From positions 1 through 31,426 of the forward strand of contig JAMPAW010000028.1 of the NCBI GenBank assembly GCA_023666975.1: DNA of 31,426 nucleotides. Reading direction: 5' to 3'. The position numbers and the translations under genes were made by a program. The notes beneath the pieces were generated by a model that did no database searches, was not told where the DNA came from, and saw only the letters and a list, made by a program, of their open reading frames with translations. Positions 23,652-31,201 of the stretch are shown here, piece by piece; position 1 is the first letter of the stretch; the number at the start of each line of letters is the position of its first letter. This stretch comes from Clostridium sp. (lineage in GTDB: Bacteria > Bacillota_A > Clostridia > Lachnospirales > Lachnospiraceae).

Positions 23652-23871
23652 GTTGTACAATATAGACAAATCAACGCAGGCACGTTTGCACTGCTTGTCG
23701 CTCGCAACAGTGCTAAGCAGTGTAACACTTTGCACACTAAGTTCGATAGAATCTCACTAAGTGTGCAAGTGTACTTTCGTACTAGGCTCGAACAATACCT
23801 CGCCAAGTACTCAATGCAAGCACTGGCGGCTCCAAAGCACCTTGCTTATGATATTGTCTATATTGCACAAC
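23652..23871. repeat. MITE-like inverted-repeat element, copy 2
   Basis: A 220-bp element with ends GTTGTACAATATAGACAA (23652-23669) and TTGTCTATATTGCACAAC (23854-23871), an 18-bp inverted repeat with one mismatch. The outer parts of the interior match copy 1 (18431-18623) closely; the middle differs and is about 27 bp longer, with CACTAAGT-type repeats. It fills most of the gap between the ABC permease and its ATPase. GGTTTT occurs just outside both ends (about 23637 and 23874). No gene is present in it. Confidence 0.78.
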
Positions 23872-23935
23872 TAGGTTTTTCAGATATATAGTTCCAAAAT
23901 GAATGGAACAATAGTAGAATGAGAGGAGAAAAATT

Positions 23936-24712
23936 ATGGCAGAGGCATTAAGGGTAACAGATTTGTGTAAAACGTATATCACGAATAAAAGGCAGAACAA
24001 TGTATTGAAAAATATCAGTTTTACGGTGAAAAAGGGAGAGATGGCCGCCGTGATGGGACCGTCTGGCTCTGGCAAGTCCACGCTGCTTTACAGTGTGTCC
24101 GGCATGGACCGTCCGACGGCAGGCGAGGTGGTGCTGGCAAAGCAGGAGATTACGAAACTGAATGAAAAGGAGCTTGCCCTCGTGCGCTTAAACCATATGG
24201 GCTTTATTTTCCAGCAGATGCATATGCTAAAAAATCTGTCTGTGATGGATAACATCCTGCTTCCGGCATACCAGTCGGATAAGGGCGGGCGCACCAGACA
24301 GGAAATCAATGAATACTGCCGGGAGCTGATGCGGAAATTGGAAATCAGTGAGATTGCGGATAATGACATTACCGAGGTGTCCGGCGGGCAGCTTCAGCGG
24401 GCTTGCATCTGTAGAAGCCTGATGAACCAGCCGGAGGTCATTTTTGCAGATGAACCTACCGGCGCATTAAACCGGAGCGCTTCCGAAGAGGTCATGAATA
24501 TTCTCAATAAACTGAATGAAGAGGGGACGACAATCCTGCTGGTTACCCATGATATGAAAGTGGCAGCAAAATGCAGTAGAATTTTATATATTGTTGATGG
24601 TAATATAAAGGGAGAATTAGAATTAGGAGCAGTTGGAGAGGCTTTGGAACACGCAAACCTGCGTGACAGGGAGCGGAAGGTCAACAACTGGCTTACCGAT
24701 ATGGGGTGGTAG
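23936..24712 (+). CDS. ABC transporter ATP-binding protein, LolD/MacB type
   Basis: A 258-residue ATPase. Walker A is GPSGSGKST (41-49), the Q-loop IFQQMHML (91-98), signature VSGGQLQR (148-155), Walker B VIFADEPTG (168-176) with catalytic Glu173, and the H-loop VTHD with His205. The sequence around NLSVMDNILLPA and GALNRSASEEVMNIL is of the MacB/LolD/SalX family that pairs with FtsX-type permeases such as the one upstream. GAGGAG precedes ATG 23936. Unusually, it follows the permease instead of preceding it and is separated from it by the repeat element, which must be transcribed through if no promoter lies inside. Confidence 0.94.
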   Translation: MAEALRVTDLCKTYITNKRQNNVLKNISFTVKKGEMAAVMGPSGSGKSTLLYSVSGMDRPTAGEVVLAKQEITKLNEKELALVRLNHMGFIFQQMHMLKNLSVMDNILLPAYQSDKGGRTRQEINEYCRELMRKLEISEIADNDITEVSGGQLQRACICRSLMNQPEVIFADEPTGALNRSASEEVMNILNKLNEEGTTILLVTHDMKVAAKCSRILYIVDGNIKGELELGAVGEALEHANLRDRERKVNNWLTDMGW

Positions 24713-24743
24713 GAGTTCCATAGTTCTTGATATTACCGCTAAG

Positions 24744-24825
24744 ATTATGATAAAATGTCACCAACCGGAGCAGAGCGGAGGTTGATGACTTGCGCGAGCA
24801 TTAGCGAGCTTCATTATGATATAAT
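24744..24825. repeat. Intergenic hairpin repeat with flanking direct repeats
   Basis: GTCACCAACC (24757-24766) and GGTTGATGAC (24780-24789) form a 10-bp stem with one mismatch, followed by a GCGAGC-ATTA-GCGAGC direct repeat. The unit is flanked by ATTATGATAAAAT (24744-24756) and ATTATGATATAATAAAAT (24813-24830), which look like a duplicated target. The right flank also gives a TATAAT (24820-24825) that may serve the next gene. It resembles a REP-like extragenic element. Confidence 0.5.
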
Positions 24826-24879
24826 AAAATCAGGGATGAGAACCGGAATAATATTTGATAGAAAACTGGAGGTGAAATT

Positions 24880-25476
24880 GTGAGAGAGGATGAATTGAAA
24901 CAATCCAGAGACATAATGAAAAAGATTGATATAACGGATGTTGCAATCAGTAAAGTTCCCTATATAGAATATAGAGGATTTTCAGAGAAACAGAATATCA
25001 TTATGCGGAGACTGACACAAGAGGTACTCATTCTGTCAAAGGAAGAAAACCACAGCAATGAAGTGGCAATTACGTTTGATATATTATCTGACAATCCACT
25101 TGAAAACTATGGAATTAGTTATGGAGATGAGCATAGTGTAACGATAGCAGCTGATACTTTTTCTAATCATTTGCTGGTATCGCAGGATAGTATTGCGGTT
25201 GTTGTTTTGCATAATCATCCGTCAATACAGACATTTTCCCTGACAGATATTTCGTTTTTCCTGCAATATGATAATGTAAGAATAATGTCAGTGGTTTCCA
25301 ATTATGGCAAAGTGCATTATTTATATAAGGATAAAAAATTTGACTTAGACGAAGCAGTTCTTCTTTGGAAGAAGTGTACCGCAGAACTTGATGGAAAATC
25401 GACCATAAAAGAATTGTATTATGCAGCACTTTCCTTTTTGGCAGTATGCAGTGAAGTTGGGATATATTATAGTTAG
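24880..25476 (+). CDS. JAMM/MPN-fold domain protein (RadC/JAB-like)
   Basis: A 198-residue protein. The motif VVVLHNHPSIQTFSLTDI (108-124) is the JAMM metal site: His111 and His113, Ser120, Asp123, with a possible partner Glu at 61 in NEVAITF. The spacing between the second His and the Ser is one residue shorter than in RadC. JAMM proteins are zinc isopeptidases or RadC-like proteins of DNA or phage-related loci; bacterial ones of this kind often sit in toxin, phage or conflict clusters. I cannot assign a substrate. The start is GTG 24880, with GGAGGTG (24868-24874) before it. A 60-residue gene follows 11 bases later and is probably its partner. Confidence 0.7.
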   Translation: MREDELKQSRDIMKKIDITDVAISKVPYIEYRGFSEKQNIIMRRLTQEVLILSKEENHSNEVAITFDILSDNPLENYGISYGDEHSVTIAADTFSNHLLVSQDSIAVVVLHNHPSIQTFSLTDISFFLQYDNVRIMSVVSNYGKVHYLYKDKKFDLDEAVLLWKKCTAELDGKSTIKELYYAALSFLAVCSEVGIYYS

Positions 25477-25487
25477 GAGGGCTGGTT

Positions 25488-25670
25488 ATGTCAGCAGATA
25501 TTATTTTAGATGATTGGGCATTGCCTGCATCGATTGATGTTCTCAGAAATCATCAAACAGAGTATGATATTGATAAAAAAGAATTAGACAGAGATATTCA
25601 ACAGAATCGAGAAATTGTAAAACGCATACGGAACAATAAGAAGTATGAAAAAATTTTGCAGGAAGTGTAA
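25488..25670 (+). CDS. Small protein of unknown function next to the JAMM gene
   Basis: A 60-residue protein that I do not recognise. The N-terminus has an acidic/hydrophobic part (DIILDDWALPASIDVLRNHQ), and residues 25-58 are highly charged and probably one long helix (DKKELDRDIQQNREIVKRIR). AGGAGGG sits before ATG 25488. It starts 11 bases after the JAMM-protein stop, so the two are cotranscribed. Its size and charge would suit a small inhibitor, adaptor or substrate of the JAMM protein, but that is inference only. Confidence 0.6.
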   Translation: MSADIILDDWALPASIDVLRNHQTEYDIDKKELDRDIQQNREIVKRIRNNKKYEKILQEV

Positions 25671-25723
25671 AGAGCGCATTACGCAATCGCTCAGATATAT
25701 CTGTTAAGAAAGGAAAGAACATT

Positions 25724-26386
25724 ATGGCAGATATCATCATCGTCGAGGATAATGAAGAAATCGGAGGCCTGCTGGCAGATTTTCTGGAAGCGGAAGGGTA
25801 TGACACTTATCTTGCCCTGTCCGGGGAAGAGGCATTGGAACTCTACGCAGAGGAACAGGCAAAGCTGGTTATTCTCGATATCATGCTGCCGGGAATGGAC
25901 GGCTTTGCCGTGTGCAGTAAAATTCGGGAAAATGCCAATACGCCGATTATCATTGTAAGTGCAAAAGAGGGAAAAGAAGATAAATTAAATGGTCTTTTGC
26001 TCGGCGCGGACGATTATATCGAAAAACCCTATGACATTGATATCCTGCTGGCAAAGGTAAACGGTATTTTCAAACGGAGATATTCCATGCAGGAGATTGT
26101 GGAAGGGAATATCCGTCTCGACAAGGTGGGAAGACATTTGTATGTGGAGGGGCAGGAAATCGCCGTTACCGCAAAGGAGCTGGATTTAATGATATATCTG
26201 ATGGAGAACAAGGGCAAGGTGCTGTCCAAAGAGGAGCTGTTCCATAAAATCTGGGGCTTTGACAGCGACAGCGAGCCACAGACATTGACGGTACATATCA
26301 AATGGCTCAGGGAAAAGCTGGAAAAGGAACCGAAAAAACCGCAGCATATCCAGACGGTATGGGGTGTCGGATACCGGTTTGACTGA
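25724..26386 (+). CDS. OmpR/PhoB-family response regulator
   Basis: A 220-residue regulator. The receiver (1-115) has ED at 8-9, phosphoacceptor Asp52 in ILDIMLPGMDG, Ser79 and Lys101. The winged-helix DNA-binding domain (125-220) shows VTAKELDLMIYLMENKGKVLSKEELF, LTVHIKWLREKLE and TVWGVGYRFD. It should bind tandem sites as a dimer. AAAGGAAAG lies before ATG 25724. A 12-bp perfect palindrome, CAGATATATCTG, at 25692-25703 just ahead of the start might be an autoregulatory site. The histidine kinase partner is encoded at 28860, with a lipoprotein gene between them. Confidence 0.94.
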   Translation: MADIIIVEDNEEIGGLLADFLEAEGYDTYLALSGEEALELYAEEQAKLVILDIMLPGMDGFAVCSKIRENANTPIIIVSAKEGKEDKLNGLLLGADDYIEKPYDIDILLAKVNGIFKRRYSMQEIVEGNIRLDKVGRHLYVEGQEIAVTAKELDLMIYLMENKGKVLSKEELFHKIWGFDSDSEPQTLTVHIKWLREKLEKEPKKPQHIQTVWGVGYRFD

Positions 26387-26518
26387 CCGCTCACTATACT
26401 TGACTGACCGTTTACCATATTTTTAACCTATATTCCATCATCTATGTTATACTAAGCATAACAGGCTTGTTACTGGAAACACAGAAAAATGAGGTTGTAT
26501 GCGAAAGGAGTGGCGCAA

Positions 26519-28813
26519 ATGAGAAAATGGGTTTGTGTGATGTTAACAGTGGTGCTTATGCTGTCAACTTTTGGCTGCGGGAAGAAACAGGAGGAAGTAG
26601 AAGAGGATACTTCCGGCATGGTATATGAGGGAAATGCGCTTGCGGTGGATGACATAGAGGGAGAACCGGAGCTTTATTATGTAAAAGACGGAATGCTCTA
26701 CCTTTTAAGTGCGGAATGGAACGAGGAGGAGACCCTGTCTGATGAAGAACAAGGCACAGAGGTCCCCAAAAGTACGGAAGTAAAGTATTATTTTTATAAA
26801 CTCGGAATAGATGGGGGCAGTCTGGAGGAGATGCCGCTGGAACTGTCGGAAAAGGAAAGCATAAAGGCATTTTATGTGGAAGATGGAGGCAGTATTGTCC
26901 ATATGATTTCCGGCGCGGAGGGAATCTGGCTGTTAAGGCAGGATGAAAGCGGCAAGGAACTGTTGCGGGAAAATCTCACCAGTTCACTGGGGCTTTCGGA
27001 GGAGGCTTTCGTGAGCCGTGTTGTGGCAGATAACAGTGGAAATGTATTTGTGGCATCGAACCAGGCAATTTATATTTTAAGTGAAAACTTTCAACTGACC
27101 GGTGAGGTGGAGCTTCGGGAAGACCAGTCGCTTTGCGATATGGCAAGGACAAAGGATGGTCAGATTGTCTATGCGCAAAATGCAAACCGCAGTAACGGAT
27201 ATACAACAGTGGAGGTCTGTATTCTGGATACAGAACGGAAAAAGGCGGGAAATGCGCTTAAGGGGATTTTGAACTGCTCTTCAGAGGGGAACTGTCTTCT
27301 GGATGGCGCCGAATATGATTTTTATATGAAGAACCGTTTCGGTATCTATGGCTACAATATGGAAGAGAAAAAGGAAAAGAAGCTGTTAGATGCAGCGAGT
27401 TCTTATCTGACCTCAGCGGATGTCAAAGGTTTTGTTTATGCGGGGGATAACCGGTTTGTCGGTGCATTGTATGATAATGAATATGGGGAAGAAACCTTCA
27501 GCATGGAGCTTTATACATGGCTCGAGCCGGAGGTGGTCAGGGCAAAGCAGACGATTACCTATGCGGATTATGCAGTTTCTGATTCGCTGATTAAGGCAGC
27601 AAGGGAATTTAACCGGGAAAATAAGGATTATAAGATTGAATTTAAGATTTATGAGATTGGGGATATTGATGGTGAGGATTACCACCAGGGGATTTATCTG
27701 GATATTGTCACCGGAAATGTTCCGGATATCATCTGTATATCTGCCCTGCCGATTTCGGTAGAACAGTGTGTTTCCAAAGGACTGCTGGCGGATTTGACGC
27801 CGTATTATGAGAAGGATGATAAAGTGAATACAGACGCATTTATTCCTTCTGTATTGGAGGGGATGAAGATTGACGGAAAGCTGTATTATCTTACCCCGTA
27901 TTTTTCAATCAATACAGTGGCGGGCAGAGCGAGTGATGTCGGCAGCGAAAGCGGGTGGACCTTTGATGAGATGAAGGCTGTTTTGGAAAAAAAGGGGGAT
28001 GATGTGCTACCGTTTTATAACGAAGAGAAAGAGATGATGCTTAGTGATTTTTTATTTAGCGGACTCACGGATTTTGTGGATTGGCAGACGGGAGAATGTA
28101 ACTTTGACAGTGAAGCGTTTCGGGATATTTTATTGCTCTGCAACCGCGGCTTGAAAGAAATGGAGTATACAGATGAGGAACTTTCAGAATATATTGACGA
28201 CTTGAACCTGCTGTTTACTAATGGGAAGGTTCTGCTTGAGGCAGAACAGGGTGTTTCCCTGACGGATGTGCAAAATATTCACCAGCGCTTTGGGGAAGAT
28301 ATTACCTTTATTGGCTTTCCCAATAAGGAAAGGGAGGGTTCCTATTTCCAATTTGATTTGGCGACCGGTATCTATTCCCAGTCGAAAGTAAAGGATAAGG
28401 CATGGGAGTTTATCCGCCTGCTCGGGGAAAAGGAATACCAATATGAAATTTACCGGAAATACCCTCAGTATTATGGAATGCCGACAAGGCAGGACTGTTT
28501 TGATATGCGAATCCGGGCAGTGACAACACAGGAGCGTTATATTGACGAATTTGGGGACGAGGTTGTGCCGATTGAAAAGGAATCCTTTACCTTTGGCAGC
28601 AATGAGGTAAAGGTGGGGCCGGTATCCCAGGAGGATGTGGAGCTCTATCTGGATTTGATTAACCGGACAAAGAAAAGTATGGCTTATGACGGAGATATAC
28701 TGGATATTGTATGGGAGGAAGCCCAGGCATATTTTGCAGGGGATAAAGAGCTGGATAAAACGGTGCAGGTTATTCAGAAACGTGTAGAGACCTATGTGAA
28801 TGAAAGCAAGTGA
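26519..28813 (+). CDS. Lipoprotein with solute-binding-protein C-terminal domain
   Basis: A 764-residue exported lipoprotein. The signal peptide (1-19) ends in a lipobox-like TFGC with Cys20, followed by a charged linker. Residues 40-360 are beta-rich with repeated blade-like patterns, perhaps a propeller (VVADNSGNVFVASNQAIYIL). Residues about 365-764 match family 1 extracellular solute-binding proteins: NREN-type first helix, DIVTGNVPDIICIS, GLLADLTPYYEKD, GKLYYLTPYF, and AWEFIRLLGEKEYQ. Typical sugar-binding proteins have about 430 residues, so this one is a fusion. With no permease nearby and a kinase and regulator on either side, it more likely serves as a ligand receptor for the kinase. 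I chose ATG 26519, with AAAGGAG before it. Confidence 0.85.
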   Translation: MRKWVCVMLTVVLMLSTFGCGKKQEEVEEDTSGMVYEGNALAVDDIEGEPELYYVKDGMLYLLSAEWNEEETLSDEEQGTEVPKSTEVKYYFYKLGIDGGSLEEMPLELSEKESIKAFYVEDGGSIVHMISGAEGIWLLRQDESGKELLRENLTSSLGLSEEAFVSRVVADNSGNVFVASNQAIYILSENFQLTGEVELREDQSLCDMARTKDGQIVYAQNANRSNGYTTVEVCILDTERKKAGNALKGILNCSSEGNCLLDGAEYDFYMKNRFGIYGYNMEEKKEKKLLDAASSYLTSADVKGFVYAGDNRFVGALYDNEYGEETFSMELYTWLEPEVVRAKQTITYADYAVSDSLIKAAREFNRENKDYKIEFKIYEIGDIDGEDYHQGIYLDIVTGNVPDIICISALPISVEQCVSKGLLADLTPYYEKDDKVNTDAFIPSVLEGMKIDGKLYYLTPYFSINTVAGRASDVGSESGWTFDEMKAVLEKKGDDVLPFYNEEKEMMLSDFLFSGLTDFVDWQTGECNFDSEAFRDILLLCNRGLKEMEYTDEELSEYIDDLNLLFTNGKVLLEAEQGVSLTDVQNIHQRFGEDITFIGFPNKEREGSYFQFDLATGIYSQSKVKDKAWEFIRLLGEKEYQYEIYRKYPQYYGMPTRQDCFDMRIRAVTTQERYIDEFGDEVVPIEKESFTFGSNEVKVGPVSQEDVELYLDLINRTKKSMAYDGDILDIVWEEAQAYFAGDKELDKTVQVIQKRVETYVNESK

Positions 28814-28859
28814 TAAAGGCAAAATGGCTGTCAACAGGTCCGCAGATATGGAGTAGACA

Positions 28860-30161
28860 ATGAAGAAGATAAACAGGCTGGTGTTTCTGGTTGTGCTGTC
28901 TTTTATCCTGCTGATGGGTGTGGTAAATATTTATCTTTCAAGGAAAAGTTTTGGACAGGAGGAGCAGGCATACAGGGTATCCATGAACCGCATAGAGAAA
29001 GAGGCCGTCTTATTTGAACGGGAAAAGCAGAGGGCGCCGGAAAATCTTGGGGAGCTTATGCAGTATGCGGGTGTGGAAGAATATCCGCAGATCACCGGTC
29101 TGTATGCGATGGCGCAGGATAGTGATACGGAAGAAGTGGCACGCTTTTTAGAGGAGAAAGCAGCGTATTATGCCGTGTTTGCCACGGAAAACTACTATTA
29201 CAAGGTCACATATGTACTGGAAGGGCAAAGCAGGGTGCAAATGCTTGTACTTGTCAACGGAATCGGTTTTGTCATGCTGGCGGTTGTCCTGGCAGTCCTC
29301 CTCTATATCAGGCAGAAGATTTTACTGCCATTTTACCAGCTTTCCGAAATTCCGTTTGAGCTTGCCAAAGGGAATCTGACGATACCGCTTTTGGAAAACA
29401 AAAATCGTTTTTTTGGCAGGTTTGTCTGGGGACTTAATCTGCTGCGGGAGAATTTAGAGGAGTCGAAGATGCGGGAACTGGAGCTGCAAAACGAGAAAAA
29501 GGTGTTGCTGTTATCCTTATCCCATGACATCAAAACCCCATTAAGCGGGATTAAGCTGTATGCGAAGGCACTCAGTAAAAACCTTTATAAAGACGAGAGC
29601 AGAAAGAAAGAGATTGCGGAAAATATTAGTGACAAGGCAGATGAAATTGAGGGGTATATTTCGGAAATCGTCAAGGCATCGAATGAAGATTTTCTGCATT
29701 TTGAGGTGAACAACGGGGAAGTCTATATTGCGGAAGTATTGGAAGCGGTTCGGGAATATTATGAAGATAAAATGGCGTTAAACCAGATTGAATTTGCGGT
29801 AGGGGATTACCAAAACTGTCTGGTTTACGGCGATAAGGAACGTCTGATCGAGGTTTTGCAGAACATTATTGAAAATGCGATCAAATATGGAGACGGAAAG
29901 AAGGTCTGGCTGGAAATTGAGCGGGAAGAGGAAGAATATAAGATTTTGGTGTATAATACAGGCTGCCTGCTGCCGGATAGAGAGGTCTGCCATATTTTTG
30001 ACAGCTTTTTCAGAGGCAGCAATGTGGGGAACAAACCGGGGAGTGGTCTTGGGCTTTACATCTGCAGGCAGCTTATGCATTTGATGGAGGGAGAGGTGAC
30101 TGCCGCACTGCGCGCGGAGGAAGCGGTGATGGTGGTTTCCGTGGTTGTGCATACGGTGTAA
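28860..30161 (+). CDS. Membrane sensor histidine kinase
   Basis: A 433-residue kinase. TM1 is about 6-26, then an outer loop of roughly 100 residues (27-127), TM2 (about 128-151), a HAMP-like stretch, and the H-box LLSLSHDIKTPLSG with His222. ATPase boxes follow: LQNIIENAIKYGDG (about 338-351), then a weak G1 box (VYNTGC), F-box IFDSFFRG and GSGLGLYICRQL (about 394-405). It lies 46 bases after the lipoprotein gene and is the presumed partner of the OmpR-type regulator at 25724. The outer loop is large enough to contact a membrane-anchored binding protein. A GGAG sits a few bases before ATG 28860. The usual DxGxG of the first G-box is reduced, which may lower activity. Confidence 0.9.
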   Translation: MKKINRLVFLVVLSFILLMGVVNIYLSRKSFGQEEQAYRVSMNRIEKEAVLFEREKQRAPENLGELMQYAGVEEYPQITGLYAMAQDSDTEEVARFLEEKAAYYAVFATENYYYKVTYVLEGQSRVQMLVLVNGIGFVMLAVVLAVLLYIRQKILLPFYQLSEIPFELAKGNLTIPLLENKNRFFGRFVWGLNLLRENLEESKMRELELQNEKKVLLLSLSHDIKTPLSGIKLYAKALSKNLYKDESRKKEIAENISDKADEIEGYISEIVKASNEDFLHFEVNNGEVYIAEVLEAVREYYEDKMALNQIEFAVGDYQNCLVYGDKERLIEVLQNIIENAIKYGDGKKVWLEIEREEEEYKILVYNTGCLLPDREVCHIFDSFFRGSNVGNKPGSGLGLYICRQLMHLMEGEVTAALRAEEAVMVVSVVVHTV

Positions 30162-30191
30162 GCGGAGATAGTGGTTGTGTATATGGTGTAG
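30121..30191 (+). repeat. Short imperfect tandem duplication at the kinase end
   Basis: GTGGTTGTGCATACGGTGTA (30141-30160) recurs as GTGGTTGTGTATATGGTGTA at 30171-30190 with two differences. AAGCGG-GAT-GTGGTT also recurs at 30121 and 30160. The second unit starts at the stop codon of the kinase and lies outside the gene. It looks like local slippage or a duplication of the last codons of the gene. Confidence 0.7.
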
Positions 30192-30343
30192 TGATAAAGG
30201 TTTTGACTCCTGCGAGCAATGAACCAAATAGCTGGGCATGTATGGATATCTGGTGAATGCTGCGTTTTTTTGACTGAAAAACTGTTAAATGCGGCGCAAA
30301 CAGAAACGGCAGGCAGAAGAATTTTAATCGAATGGGGGATAAT

Positions 30344-31117
30344 ATGACGAATCAGGAAATATTCGATATTGCGTTAGAACAATCGGCGTATGACTGTAAT
30401 TGTACTCCGGAGGATTTTTTAAAAGACACCAATGTGATAACGCTTTCGCAGAAGAATGAAAGGGCAAGAAAATACATACCCTTGCCGCTGGAATGTGATT
30501 TGGTTTCATACGGCAATAATATTGTGGCGCAGGTTAGTGAGCGTTTGCGAGCGGAAGTGGAGGCGTATATAAACCGATACTCAGCGGAACATTGTTTTGA
30601 AACGCCGAACATGCATATTTTAGATGAAGCCTTAAAAAAGTATGATTTGAAAATATGCTTTATGGCAGAATATTTTCTGCCGGATATAAGTGTTTTAACG
30701 GCAATTCCCTGCCAATATGAATTGCGGATACTGCAGCCTTCTGATTTTGAGGACCTGTATACTGCGGAGTGGGGAAATGCGCTCACTGAAGATGACAGGC
30801 AGCGGGATATGTTGGCAGTGGGTGCATATGACAAAGGGAGGTTAGCCGGTCTGGCCGGCTGTTCGGCGGACTGCGACAAGATGTATCAGATCGGTGTTGA
30901 TGTACTGCCCGAGTATAGAAGGCAGGGGATTGCCTCGGCACTTACCAGCCGGCTGGCGCTGGAGATTCTGGCATTGGGGAAGGTACCTTTCTACTGCGCG
31001 GCATGGTCAAACATTAAATCCGTACGCAATGCAATAAAAAGTGGTTTTCGCCCGGCATGGGTAGAGCTTACCGGAAGAAGCACCAGATTTGTGGATAAAA
31101 TGAATGGTAAACAGTGA
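30344..31117 (+). CDS. GNAT-family N-acetyltransferase
   Basis: A 257-residue protein. The C-terminal half (about 120-257) is a GNAT domain: GLAGCSADCDKMYQIGVDVLPEYRRQGIASALT includes beta4 and motif A, with the acetyl-CoA loop RRQGIA near 191-196; PFYCAAWSNIKSVRNAIKSGFRP gives motif B. The N-terminal 115 residues (FDIALEQSAYDCNCTPEDFL) form a separate domain seen in some Firmicutes GNAT proteins. It transfers acetyl from acetyl-CoA to an amine; the substrate is unknown. I chose ATG 30344, since GGGGG (30334-30338) is 5 bases upstream; ATG 30332 lacks a site. It stands alone, with 182 bases before it and a terminator after. Confidence 0.88.
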   Translation: MTNQEIFDIALEQSAYDCNCTPEDFLKDTNVITLSQKNERARKYIPLPLECDLVSYGNNIVAQVSERLRAEVEAYINRYSAEHCFETPNMHILDEALKKYDLKICFMAEYFLPDISVLTAIPCQYELRILQPSDFEDLYTAEWGNALTEDDRQRDMLAVGAYDKGRLAGLAGCSADCDKMYQIGVDVLPEYRRQGIASALTSRLALEILALGKVPFYCAAWSNIKSVRNAIKSGFRPAWVELTGRSTRFVDKMNGKQ

Positions 31118-31144
31118 AGCGGAGGGTAATCATAAGGGAAGGAG

Positions 31145-31201
31145 AAAATAGGCTTACCGACTTTAAAGGTATCATATCAAGGTTGGGGCTTATTTTTTTT
31201 T
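31145..31201 (+). terminator. Probable terminator after the acetyltransferase gene
   Basis: AAAATAGGCTT (31145-31155) pairs imperfectly with GGGGCTTATTTT (31185-31196), with several G-U pairs, followed by a long T run. It lies about 28 bases after the acetyltransferase stop codon. The T run is strong but the stem is imperfect. Confidence 0.55.

Noticed and set aside
18431..23871. The two inverted-repeat copies as the ends of one composite transposon carrying the LytTR/ABC genes
   Set aside because: Each copy is complete with both of its own ends, there is no transposase gene between them, and the ATPase gene lies outside the pair.
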